Assembly: GCA_020091685.1 (NCBI GenBank) | Contig: CM034612.1 | Location: 24,017,158 to 24,081,157, forward strand | Length of the DNA stretch: 64,000 bases | Direction: 5' to 3' | Origin: Lutjanus erythropterus | Taxonomy: Eukaryota > Chordata > Actinopteri > Lutjaniformes > Lutjanidae | Shown here: piece by piece, positions 21,547 to 33,234 of the stretch | Layout of the letters: each line of letters begins with the position of its first letter | How positions within the stretch are numbered: the stretch's first letter is position 1 | Notes under the pieces: generated by a model | What the model was told of the DNA's origin: nothing | Seen by the model: the letters and a program-made list of their open reading frames with translations, nothing else | The model's database searches: none | Program-made: the position numbers and the translations under genes

Positions 21547-24255
21547 CCAAAATCTGAGCCTGATAGCAATGGAGTTTTTACTAAAGTCTTAAAATAAGCC
21601 CTACAAAAACATGCTTGGTTTCAAAGCACTTTAAGACTGTAGAAGGGACTGGAAGAAGCAGAGGAGAGGAGGGCAGGCATGCAGGGAATGTCCAGTTATC
21701 TAAGATGAGAAATGGTCCTTGTTCCAAAATAGGAATGTTGAACTTCAGGTTGAACAAATGAATAGTCAGTTTGTTTTGAAACTTTCCGGCTGGTTCATCA
21801 CTTAAAACATGCTGGCAGTTGTCTTATTAACATAAAGTCAGGTTTAATCTGCACTGATTTATCTGTTTAAGGTGCTACAAAAACTGATGAATCATCCCAC
21901 GAAAATGTATATGATGGATATTGTTGATTTATTTAATAAATTATACTGTTGAGTTCATTGTCCTGGTGTCTTTGCATGAGTCTGGATTTCATTCAAAGGA
22001 CATTTACATCTTTTCATGTGTCCTCATCGTGGCGCCTGTCTGCTGCACAGTTCTTCTTGTAAAAACAAACCAAGAACATCCTGACAACACAACTTCTGGT
22101 TCGTACTGTGCTGCATATGCAAGGTACATGTCCAGTTTTACAGCTTCTCCTGAAGCTACAGCATATTTTTAAGCCTCATCTCCATTGGTCTAACAGCAGG
22201 ATGCATATTGTGCAGACAAAAAAAAAAGAATTTTAAAAATCTAAAGTACAAAGATGCTAAATATGCCATGCTAAACTACAGGAAAATGTGTATAAAATTT
22301 TGTATTTAACAAGAAGGACAACTGGAGATCAGTCAACAGTCTTGGAGGATCAACTACTTTATATGTCTGGAAATAAGCTTATTTTTGGTTTATGGACTTG
22401 GAGGAAACAGTAAGGATAATTTAGACATTGCTTATTTCTTACATACCTGCTGCAAATGCTGAAATTATAATAAATCCTTTGTTCAAGCAAAATGTTCCCC
22501 TCTGTTTTCATTCCTTTAACGGTCATTATATCTGATAAATATGGTGGTGATTGTAGCATGAAAATCTTATGCTGCAACTTTAGGCACTAAGCACCTTACA
22601 GCCCTCAGTATTGCTGGCCCATAATGCTAATCTGTTATAATAGTACAACCAATTACCATGATTATTTCTTTCATTCTGCATTTATTAGTATTTTTCAATA
22701 CTTTAAAATATGAATCAAATAGTTCATTGTAACTGATAACTAGGTGATACCGTATACCGTGATATCTTCTTAGTTGGTTATCATAACGTTGGCAGTTAAT
22801 ACACAATTCACTGAAGTTAACATTAGCTGACATGCTAACAGGCTGGCACGCGTTCCATTGTAAACAGGTTGAGAAAGATTTGATATTTTACGTAAGGACA
22901 CCCCGCAACTTGATTTGGCAGGTTGACGTTACTTAAACTAGTTAGCTAACATTAAGTTACGTAGTCGGCAGCAAACCTCTTTTCTTTGGCTCTGCTCAAA
23001 ACTAGCGTCCATTGTACACATCCATGTTTAAGAGGGAATAGAAGATGGTGCAGTTACCTCGATTGTGATCACCAAATATGTTTGATTGCAAAGAAGATCA
23101 CAACATGACAACAGCTTTCTGAAACGGCCCTAAAACGGGGAATCTAGCCAAGTTTGCAGGTCTGATTTTTTTCTTTTCTTTTTATCTTATTATCTGGACT
23201 CATTTCTATCATTGTGCTACAAGAACTGAATTTCCCCTCTGGACATCAAGAAAGGATTATCTTCCTAAAACCTAAAGATTGGAACCCAAGTTTTTAAGGG
23301 CTTTAAAATTTGGTGCCAGTATAGTAGTAACTATTAGGAAGACAAAGTGAGTTTTACAGCATTAATTTTAGTGTGTGTACCTCCTGACCTCGTTGTTTGT
23401 TGTATACAATGTACTTGGCCTTTAGAATTTCATATATTTACATGATATAAAAAACTTACTTGAGTTCAAATCTAGACTGTGATTGTGGAAAGTACAGTAA
23501 GTCCAGTGATGAGCTCAGTGACACTCATTGACCACTAGGGTGTGCCATGGATAAAGAAATCATCTGTCAACCAAATGCTTGTAGTGTTAGTGAGCCAGCA
23601 GCACAATGTGTTTCCCAGTCAGCCTACATGTGTTCAGGCCCAGAGGACAAAGAGAAAACAAGCTGCTGTAACTGTGGTCACTCTCTGGCCTGTGGTTAAT
23701 TAATCTGGCCCTGCTGATTTACTTCATCTGTCAGGACACACAGCTCGCTCCGTCTCATGAGAAACATCACACAGTAAACAGAGGGGGGGATCACGTCTTG
23801 GCAGGAGGAAAAGACAGAGGAGAGCAGATCGGGAGGCTAGATTGTGGATTTGAGGCGCTAAGCGGACAGGAACTGGGAGGCTTTTGTTTGAGAGTCAGAA
23901 ATAAACAGAGAGCAGGGCGCTGTGATGGTCCAATGCTACGCTCCCCCATCAGACACCAAATCACCACCCTGAAATGAGCTGCAGATGTGAGCCGCAACAT
24001 CCTACCACCAGTTTACACAAGAGATACAGAAACCTAAAGACGCATGTAGCCTAAGATACATGCCTCAAATTGCACAAAATGTTTAATTTGATTCATTTAT
24101 TTTCTGGGGACTGAAAAAGGATTTTTTCTTCAAGATGAGTTCATGTTAATTAAAAGTAGTTTGAGTCTTGGAAAAGTTTGGGTGTGTGAGAATCCTGTAG
24201 GCATCATTATATTTCTATATAAGTATACCATAGTTATGTATATGACAATAGGAAC
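21547..24255. other. Gene-free stretch
   Basis: No exon recognised. Sequence is mostly unique-looking. GTTAGCTAACATTAAG-type repeat words occur near 22800-22960, and a GC-richer non-repetitive patch with GGTTAATTAATCTGGCCCTG lies at 23640-23990 and could be regulatory. Confidence 0.35.
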
Positions 24256-24640
24256 TAAGGGTGGGAATCATCAGTGGACCTATGATACGATATTACTGTC
24301 ATACTTCCGTCACAATGCGATATTGCAATTTTGCGATATCTTGAGTATCGCGATAACATATATTGTAATTTATTAATTTTTTCAACTGCAAATTATGTCC
24401 CCAAATGAAAACTTTGTCAACATGTCTCATCTCTCTATATTTATTTTTATTGCAGCAAAGTGATGTTGTCAAGCTGACAGACTGACCATCACTCTCACTG
24501 ACTGTGACTATTCAGCACCATCTAGTGACTGAAAAAACAATTTATCCCAGAATTCCAGTAAGAAAAGTTTAAGTTGCATTGAAACTGTACTGTACAATAC
24601 TTTGAGATATTCAGGGGGAACCCAAAGTCATTGACCATTT
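24256..24640 (+). repeat. Dispersed repeat with GATACGATATT / GCGATATC words
   Basis: Begins GGTGGGAATCATCAGTGGAC and contains CGATATTACTGTC, GCGATATTGCAATTTTGCG and GAGTATCGCGATAACATAT, typical of a frequent teleost DNA repeat (from memory). A shorter related stretch lies at 63420-63510 (GATGATACAATATGTATCAC). No coding potential; ends uncertain. Confidence 0.5.
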
Positions 24641-25920
24641 TTAAGTTATATTTTATTTTCTGCACATGAAGGTTGTGGGATAAACAACAACAGTACAACA
24701 TCCCAATGTTATGTATTTAATCTCTCTTATGTAAATACAAATGTCTCAGTTGGATCATTTTTATTCACAAACTTGTTACAGCCTCTCTGAAAAGTATAAA
24801 ATGTTAGTGATAGTACTATCTGTTGTACTAAAAGCTTGTACTAAAAGCAGTAACGATGCAACTGAGCGTGCTGCCACACACTTCCATGTATGTACATGCA
24901 TGTGACCTGCAGGAACACGGGGCTCTCCGGAAGCCACTGTGTAATTCAAACCCTGGTTAAATCTCCTCTTCTTTGTCCTACAGCGGACAACAAAGCTGTG
25001 TTGTGGTCAGCTGTGGGACAAGAACTGTGTCTGGTTAAAGCTCAGTTCTGTCCTCTCCTGCTCTCCACCATCAATCACTGATACTAAATACAGAGAAAGT
25101 CAGCATTTAGTGGTTCTTATTTATATATTTTCCTGTGTCTGCTGTCACACAGCTCCTGTCAAGGCTGATGGTATTGTTTTCCATTAATAATCCAATAATC
25201 ACCAATAACTGTTTTCCAGTAATCTCTTAAATATTTCCATTGTCTTGTCATTTTTTTGTTTCTGTCCTCTTCATCTGCCATATATTGCTTTATATCTTCT
25301 ATTTCTACTGATCATCAGTCACTGTTAACCCCCCCCCCCCCCTTTTTTTTTCCAATTTTGCACATCCTGACCGAAGCGGCGTCCTCTGCCGTGACCTGTA
25401 GGATTAGATTATTCCACTTCTTCGCTGCAGAAAGTCCCGTGTAACTTGGGGGAACACTTTGAAGAAAGACTAATCTCCGTGAACGGAAGTGTTTGACACA
25501 GCAGCTGTTGTACTTCTGTCGAACAACCTGCTGGAACCAAAACCATGAGGAAAGATAGGCTGCTCAGCTGGAGATGATATATTATCACTCATTCTTTAGA
25601 ATCAGGATAAAACTGTATGCTGAGGGAGTTTTGATTTTTAGTCTTCAATTATGCTGAAAAATATATTTTAAAAGATCAAACTCTTGGCTATTTAACCTTG
25701 TAACCTTGTCTTTACTAATATGTCATTACATACTATAAGATTGATTTGCTAGCTATACCATAATTATGAAAAACTCATATTTGTTAAAAAAAAGAAAAAA
25801 GAAAAGAAAAGACAGAAAAACAAGCAAAGAGCCATACTTTAACAATTTATTTTGCTACCATAGTCTTTTTTGTTCTCTGTTTTGAGAGGGTCAACATGGC
25901 GGCACAGTTTGCACACTGTA
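24641..25920. other. Gene-free stretch with homopolymer tracts
   Basis: No exon recognised. A run of about 14 C then 9 T lies at 25329-25351, and a purine-rich (AAAAG)n patch at 25788-25815. The rest is AT-rich unique-looking sequence. Confidence 0.4.
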
Positions 25921-25923
25921 CAT

Positions 25924-25995
25924 CAGTGGCAGACTCAGAGTGACTGAGGGGCAGGGGTGAAAAAAAAAAGAAAAAAAAAAAGGGCACCAGCTGTG
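25924..25995 (+). repeat. Solo left end of the CAGTGGTGGACTC hAT-like family
   Basis: CAGTGGCAGACTCAGAGTGA is followed by GGGGTGAAAAAAAA and AAGGGCACCAG, matching the start of the element at 58206. No matching right end is found nearby, and the flanks give no 8-bp duplication with the inverted end at 28277. Confidence 0.5.
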
Positions 25996-28207
25996 TCCCA
26001 TAGGTCATCAGCACGCCTTAAGCTGTGACGCATTTTTTCAGGTTTTGTCCACTCGACTTAAGCTTACTTAAGCTATTCATGTCGGCTAACCAACTACAAG
26101 GAAATAGTAAGATACACAAGCTTGTACTGAAAACGGTAGCTAATGTTAGCTAGGTGGCAAATAAGTTAACTGACATGCAGTTTCATAACAGTTATATACC
26201 TTTATCCTCAGGGCAGGGGTGGTAACAAAGGGGTGGAGGTTGGGGGGGGTTAACATTGTATAACACATTCAGGGCTTTGGGATTTCTGGACATCACTAAG
26301 ATGGACTCTTTGGCCATTTCCAGTGTTTGGCAACTGCTAAATTACCCAACCAACCAAGTTCAGTCTCATCTGCTAAAAAAAAAAAAAAAAACTTGAGCCA
26401 ACTTAAAGTTTCAAGGCAATGTACTGCAATAGATTTTTGCGTTTTGAGCCCAACTCAAAATCTTTTTTGAAATAAACTTTAAAAGTTTTGTTGACCTCTA
26501 AACTTTAGTTGAGTTAATTTGCCTTTCCTCCTTAGATAAACTTGAATCTTTGAGTTTTAGAAACTAAAATAAATAAGTAAATAAATAAATAAAGTTAAAA
26601 ATAGGTCATAGTAAACTGCAAACTTGATTTGTCCCTTTTTTAGTGTGTGAAAATGTATAGCTTTCACTGAATATATCAAAATGTTAATATTTACTTTCAT
26701 TCCAATGAACTTATGCAATATTTTTTAGTAAAATATTTTGAGTGTCTAAAATTCAAAGCTATAAGTTTATCTAAAGAGGAAAAGTAAACTATCTGAACAA
26801 AAGATCAGTAGTTGGTAAAACTTACAGTGTATAGATGACAGTTTAATCATAAAAGGCCACAGGAAACAACATTTCTGGGGTTCATATAGACCATACAAGG
26901 GTTTGCAGTAGACTGTATTTTTGTTTTGAACAAGATTAAACAAAAGCGTGGATAAAAATCCTGGTTTGGTTTCAAAGATCATCAGTCAGCACTTTGATTT
27001 CTGTGGAACATTTGAGTGTTTATGCCAGCTTCATATTCTTGGGTACTTGCAGAATTCCCATGGCAAACCTATTTTTAGCATTATGACTTCTACATGGGCT
27101 GTGAGACACTGTGTGACCTCTTGCAGCCTTATCAGGAACACTTGACAAACCCAGTTAAATCTGACCAAACCGTTTCTCCATAAATTCCACAGAAGAAGAA
27201 GAAGAAGAAGAAGAAGAAGACATGGCAACAGCAGCAAAACAAGTGCTTCTGGAAAAGAACAGACATGAACTCAGGACACGCACATCTTATAAATTATACC
27301 TTGACGAAAACACGGCAAAGATGTTGGTGAAAACAGATTTAGATGATTAAGACTTTAATTATAGTAATTCATTGATTGGATGGGTAAATGAAAGACCTCT
27401 TTGAGTGGCTTCTAGCTGCAGTTAATTGTTTTCAGCAGGAGTCCAGAGGAGTCCCAGCCGCTCCTCCACCCTCCAGTCTGCTCCCACACTTACTGTAAAA
27501 CCGACTGCTTTGGTCTGAGAAAATAATATTCACGTGTGTCTGGATGACAACGCCTGGGGTTACACTCACTCTCTCTCTCACACACACACTCTCACACACA
27601 CACGGGGACACTTCAAAAGCAGCCAGATGACCGAGCCATCTGGTTGTATTTTCTGAAGGGAGTCCCTCGTCCTGGAGTTGCCCAATCTCAAATCCAGCCG
27701 CTCCAGTGCGAATGAAGTCAGCAGAGTTTCCTTCCCAGACGCTTCCCCTGAGTCTGTCTTTGTGTTTGAGCTGCTGTGACGCATGCCTGTTCAGCAGAAG
27801 CCCAGTGGACACTCGCTCCATCTTCCAGGAAACTTCAAGACATCCTGGACTGCCACAAGGACTGGCCGTCTCTATTGCTGTCCTGCTTTGTGGATTACTA
27901 TTTCTTATTTTTTTTCTTATTACTATTTTATACGGAAAGTGAATGACTAAACTTTTCCTGCTTCAGACTGGGTTTATTAATCCTCGGTGTAGTTTTACAT
28001 TGAAAAACTTTGTTTTCTTCCTATAAAAGCTACCAGACTGAACATGGAAGTAAATGACCTGGTCTAGACCTTCTTTAGACTCTGCACAGAGATCTAAACA
28101 CAGATTTTGTGAGATTAACACTAAACATACATCAAGGCTACTAAAAAATGATTTGGTCTCTACATGCCTTCGAATAATTGAAGTGATCACTTTGTGTTTT
28201 TACTATG
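25996..28207. other. Gene-free stretch with simple repeats
   Basis: No exon recognised. A17 lies near 26375-26391, (AAAT)n at about 26567-26594, and a pure (GAA)10 tract at 27191-27220. A (CT)n/(CA)n patch covers 27567-27603. The rest appears unique. Confidence 0.4.
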
Positions 28208-28277
28208 ATTAATGTTTTTCACTGCGCCGGTGCCCTTTTTTTTTCACCCCCACCCCTCAGACATTAGTCCACCACTG
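28208..28277 (-). repeat. Second solo end of the CAGTGGTGGACTC family, inverted
   Basis: Read on the - strand it begins CAGTGGTGGACTAATG and continues GGGGTGAAAAAAAAAGGGCA, the same terminus as at 25924 and 58206. It is probably a separate fragment rather than the partner of 25924. Confidence 0.5.
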
Positions 28278-28438
28278 TCAGTTATATCAGCCAAACATAC
28301 TGCAGTGCCAGATCTGAACCATAGTGTCTTGTAAGAAAACATGTCTGTGATGTGCTGCAGTTTCCATTTGGGTTTGTTCCTTCCTGAAGTTGTGAATTTT
28401 GGATGGATCTGGATGGAGCTGAGGTTGTACAGGCAAGT

Positions 28439-28474
28439 GAGAGGTGTGTCAGGCTCACACCTGACACACCTCTC
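28439..28474. repeat. Perfect 15-bp hairpin
   Basis: GAGAGGTGTGTCAGG (28439-28453), a 6-base loop CTCACA, then the exact complement CCTGACACACCTCTC (28460-28474), followed by TTTAAG. It sits at the edge of a dispersed repeat (about 28490-28760) that carries GGGCATAACATGCAATAAAC. It could be part of a transposon terminus. Confidence 0.8.
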
Positions 28475-28760
28475 TTTAAGACAAAGGGTCCTATCTTACA
28501 GCGATCTAAAGTGCATGGTTCAAAGCGCAGGGTGCAATAGTTTTAATTTATTCAAGGCGTGTCCGATTCAACTTTTCCATCTTGTGCCATGGACGCTCAG
28601 GGGTATCCTGCTTACCTGTGGTGCGCAGCAGGATACACATATCAGCTGTGCACAAGTGCCTTGATTAATTCATGGGTGTGTTTTGGGCATAACATGCAAT
28701 AAACCAATCAGAAAGTCAGCTCTCATTACATTTAAGAAGTAGATGCACCTGAAGCACAAG

Positions 28761-30324
28761 CACTGGCAGCATGATGGTGGAAATACAATGAGAAAAGATG
28801 GCAAAGGAACCAAAAGGAAGATTTTCAAACGAGGAGAAAGAGCTCCTCAAGCACGGGTTATCCAGCGGGTTAATACAACCAGCATCGAGCACTGACACAA
28901 GTGCACATACATTAAATTTAATGTCACAACATGTCTTAAAAATTCTACTTTTAATTACTGAAGATCTTAAATTTTGAGATGACGCCTATAGACTCATGAA
29001 AAATTCTGTTAAACTACAGGCCAATGAATTTAAATGTAAAATCAGTTGTTATTCAGTCTTGACCAAGTCCATTTTTATTGTATATTTAAGATATTAATAT
29101 TGTGATTGATTTAAAATTCCTCGCCCAGTGTGAACATGCATTTACTCATTCTAGACAGGGTATTGTATTTGAGGTTTTAAAAGGCCTTGCATTTGAATTA
29201 AGAGATGAGAAACCTCACCACTGCCTTCAGAACCATCTATTTCATGAGGTTGAAGCAATAAACTTTGCTCTGGTACTCTAGTGTGCCCTGGTCCTAATGG
29301 ATAATTGGATAATTATGGATAATGGATAATTCTCATAATACATGTACCACAACACACATTTAAAGAAGTGACATCTGTTTTTGAGGCCTTCACTTGTTGT
29401 AAAAGTCTAAACCAGGCAAATGAAACAGGGTCAGGCACTGCTCTTTTAATTCCCTTCTTTGCCTGCTTGTCCAGGGATCAAACCCTCTGGTCACAAGCCT
29501 ATTCGTTGTGCTGGACAGATTCTTGAAGAAATGACAATCACGTGGTCCCCAAACTCAGTGAACTCAGTCATTCTTGAAATCTTCTGGGCCAATGTTGCGT
29601 CACACCTTGAGGAAGCAGCAGCAGCCGCAGGGAACATAGTCTTCCTAAACATTTGCTCGCTGTCACTTTGTTCCTTCAAGTCAAGTCTGATTGAATACCT
29701 GAAAGTGAAATTTACGCCCTGGCAGCATTAAACACACTCACTCATGCTGAGAAATCGGAGGCAAAGCATCCGAGTAGACCACATACCTGCATGCACTTTA
29801 TGTTTTACTGTGCGCCTCCCTATTGTAGTCCATCAAAAGCAAATATTCATATGGCAGCTCAAGGTGAGGAAGGTCAGTTGTATAACTAACATTAGAACAG
29901 TTACACAACCTATGGTATGAAAAAGACAAATCACTGACATTTAAATATACTGAAAAGTGCTCCAATGTTCCAGCACTGTACGGCTGTTAATCTTGTAAAA
30001 CGTTTGATTCAAAAATACATTTGGACAGCCCAAAAAAAAGTTCATGCTAATATCTGAGCCTGCTGCCTTTAGATACACCTGATTAGCTTGTACTTCTCTG
30101 TTTTGAGACCGTAAACACAAATGAAAACACATTAAAGCAGTGGCTCACAACCATTGTTGTCTGATGTACTTCCATAGTCCTGTCAGATGAATCTACAGTA
30201 GAAAATAGACATCATTACAAAAACTTGCTCCCAAATTCATTATCGAATTGTAACAATGTCATTGTAGCTCTTCAGTGAATGTGCTTCTTTCTTCTCTCAT
30301 TTCCAAAATGGTGTTGATCATTTC
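28761..30324. other. Gene-free stretch
   Basis: No exon recognised. 29015-29165 is a diverged copy of the 16330-16545 repeat. Short ATGGATAATTGGATAATT-type reiterations lie near 29297-29330. Confidence 0.4.
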
Positions 30325-31140
30325 TCCTCCCTGATAAGGAGGGCTCAGAAACAACTGTCTTTCTTAAAGAAACTTAAGACAGCTAAATTCTCATGCCATG
30401 TTCCTGTTAACTTCTGCAGAGGAGCCACAGAAAGCATCCTGACTGGAAACATCACAAACTAGCATTATGGCATGTGCACAGCCCAGGACAGAAAGGTCAT
30501 TAAACCTGCCCAGAACATAACTGGTAACATCTACTGAGCACCAGTGCTCTTACCAGATGAGGTCTATACAGAGCCCAGAGGATACTACAAAACAATACCC
30601 ATCACATCCAAAACCTATTCATCCTGCTGCCATTTGGCAAGAGATACAGAAGTGTCCACTGCTGTACCTCCATACTAAAGAGCAGCTTTTTTTTCTTCAG
30701 GCTATGAGACTTTTAAATTCATTCCCCTCATCCCAGCCACAGTCTGTTCATTGTTCTGCTGTCTGGCAAGAGATACAGAAGTGTCCACTGCTGTACCACC
30801 AGACTTAAGAATCTTTTCACAAGCTGTGAAACTTCTAAATTCTGTCTCCTCTTTCACCCACACCCTGTTTACCCTTCTTCCATCTAGCAAGATATACAGA
30901 AGTATTTGCTGCTGTACCACCAGGCTACAGAGCAGCTTTTTCTCTCAGACTGTGAAACCGCTTAATTTATCCTCAGTACTTCACTATGCGAAATAGTACA
31001 TTTGTATGACTTATTATTTACTCACCCATTTTGCTATATAGTTAGTTTTGCTTATACCTTTAAGTAGCTTAACACAGACTACATGTAGCATCTTGTTATA
31101 CAACCCTGTGTTGTAAAATGATAAATAAAGGAACCTTGTA
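30325..31140 (+). mobile_element. LINE (non-LTR retrotransposon) 3' fragment, coding tail repeated three times
   Basis: Broken frames encode residues typical of the C-terminal end of fish LINE ORF2: RAQKQLSFLKKLK, then CTAQDRKVI, and LPFGKRYRSVHCC with frameshifts and stops. The unit around GGCAAGAGATACAGAAGTGT occurs at 30636, 30765 and, diverged, 30886 (spacing 129 and 121 bp). Each unit is followed by a GTGTCCACTGCTGTACC-like and a CTGTGAAAC-like segment. The 3' end at 31120-31138 (GATAAATAAAGGAACCTTG) is a LINE-like tail. A 5'-truncated dead copy; the clade (L2-like is my guess) is unproven. Confidence 0.75.
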
Positions 31141-31289
31141 CCCTTAAATGCGTACGTAACTCGTGACCTCCAACAGCACTTGTAGCGTTGCACTATCTGC
31201 CAGCGCTGGATGATTGAAGGTCATTCCTCAGCTTGAAAAACAACCACAAAGTACAGAATGTGCTGCAGGTAGTTCTGTCCTTTTCAGTC

Positions 31290-31510
31290 TGCTGTTTTCT
31301 GCCCAAGAGCTATTAATTAGACCTTTACCACCTCAGCGATGACACACTGGGACTGAAACAGAGATCTAGTATGCTGCCCCACTGCTCTCCATTCCAGCTG
31401 AGAAGTATGTTAGTGATGGAGGAGAACGTTCAGGTTGTAAATGCCTTGGCCGGGGCGACATATTCATTAAGTTACATAAGGCCTTGTTTATTACCTGTGT
31501 CCTTATTTTT
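31290..31510. other. Candidate conserved non-coding block
   Basis: Non-repetitive sequence with homeobox-like words (GAGCTATTAATTAGACC) and TTCATTAAGTTACATAAGG, next to GCCTTGTTTATTACCTGTG. No coding frame is recognised. The call is based on texture only. Confidence 0.25.
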
Positions 31511-32469
31511 TGATTGGTTAGTTTTATGTTGAGACAGTAGAAAAATCATCTAAGTAAATGTTTTAATTAACGTTTTAAATCAGTGCTCATTATTTATGTA
31601 ACAGGGCTAAGTAAACATGTCCTCATTCTTTATAATAACAGAGAGTTAATCAAGAATTTTTGGCAAATACAGGCCACGTTACCTAACTTTTTGGCTCCGA
31701 TCGCAAGTTGCCTACTTTTATTACATGACAGATATGCAGTAAAAATAAACGCGTGCCTGCTGTTGCCGTTCCATTGAAATGTTTCCTACTGCAATGAATG
31801 ATGAGCTGAGAATAGAACCAACATGCTGTGCGTTTATTGGATGTAGCTCGCTGGATTCAGGCCTCACGATATCACCTCAGTCATGGCTGGGACAGTAGAT
31901 CTGGGGCACTGGATGTGGCAGTTGCTAGTTTGGTTCCTTCGTAGTGTCTCGGGACACCTACTGTCACAGTTTTTTCCGCCTTCTTTCAACTATTTATGCA
32001 ACATGTTCCATGATGTCAAATAGGTATGGGAATCGAGAACTGGTTCCAGTTGAGAACCTGTTCCAAATGATTCAAAGCATCGTAATCATGCCTCTGAGCA
32101 TCATTTAATTTTACCGGTGCATGTTTTTCTAACAGTTGTGCATTGTAAAACAATTACGTCAAACACAAACGTCCACATTGCTGGAAACTTGACAGGAAGA
32201 AGTCATGGTGGAGATGAAGAAGTAGGATTTGGTCAGTTTCCAGTTCTAACTGGTGTACAAACCTAAATTGGTTTTAATTTTACACTGACGGACTGAAGCG
32301 GCCTTTGTTTTAATGTGAATGTCCAGAACGTATCAAAGAGACATTATTTCTTCCTGAGTTCTATCAGACAGATTTTCATTTGTGGTTGTTTAATGGTTAA
32401 GATACTAACTCCCATGATCCAACGCTGTCATCAAACTGATAAACTTTTTTTAGTTTGTTGTAAATATAT
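31511..32469. other. Gene-free stretch with a dispersed repeat
   Basis: 32020-32110 (TATGGGAATCGAGAACTGGT and TCCAGTTGAGAACCTGTTCC) resembles the end of a common fish DNA repeat. The remainder is AT-rich with no exon. Confidence 0.4.
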
Positions 32470-32640
32470 ATTTGTTCTGAATTTAATGTCTGCAGCACAC
32501 CTTAAAGAAGTTGGGACAGCAGCAACAAAAGACTTGGAAAGTTGTGGACTTGTTGGAACATTCCACTGGTAAACAGGTTCATTGGTAAAAGGTGACAGTA
32601 TCATGATTGGGTTTTAAATCAGTTTGAACATTATATATCT
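32470..32640 (+). repeat. DNA-repeat fragment, TTGGGACAGCAGCAACAAAAG family
   Basis: CTGAATTTAATGTCTGCAGC then AAGAAGTTGGGACAGCAGCA matches the copies at 8770 and 50875. A short internal piece only. Confidence 0.55.
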
Positions 32641-33196
32641 TGTCTTTGTCCTATATTCAACTGAAAACTGGACAAGAAGTTCATCATGGCTTTCTGTTTT
32701 TACTTACATTTTCACAGTGTTGGACTTTTGTAGAATTAGGGTTGTAGATACAGTTGTGCCAGAAAGCCCTACTCTAAATCACGGGATGTGGAAATCAGGT
32801 GTCAGGCAGAAAGTTTGTTGTTTTGTACAGTCAGCAGGGTCTGTTCCCTTCTTGCTATTCAATGCCAAAAATAACCTGCAAGACATCGGTGCATTAAAAG
32901 CCCCTCAGCTTGACATTGCCGTTTCTCAATACCTTAACTTGTCTGTTATTGACAACATTATTCTGTAATTGTGCTACTGTTTTGCAAGCTGCTCCACAAA
33001 TCAGAGTATCGGTTGAGTGCGAGTTAAATCGAGGTCAGGAATGTGACTGAACATGCATTGAGAACATTACTATAGATGGTAAACATGTCAGAGAGAAATG
33101 CTACATCGCAGCAATGATAGACTCAATGCACACGTGTGTCTGCATTTACAGAAAAACAACAGAGCAGAACCCTCACGGCATTTACTGTAGGTCTGC

Positions 33197-33234
<38 letters not shown>

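Noticed and set aside
25924..28277. A single 2.35-kb transposon bounded by the inverted CAGTGG ends
   Set aside because: The flanking 8-mers (CTGTACAT and TCAGTTAT) do not match and the interior has no transposase; more likely two independent fragments.
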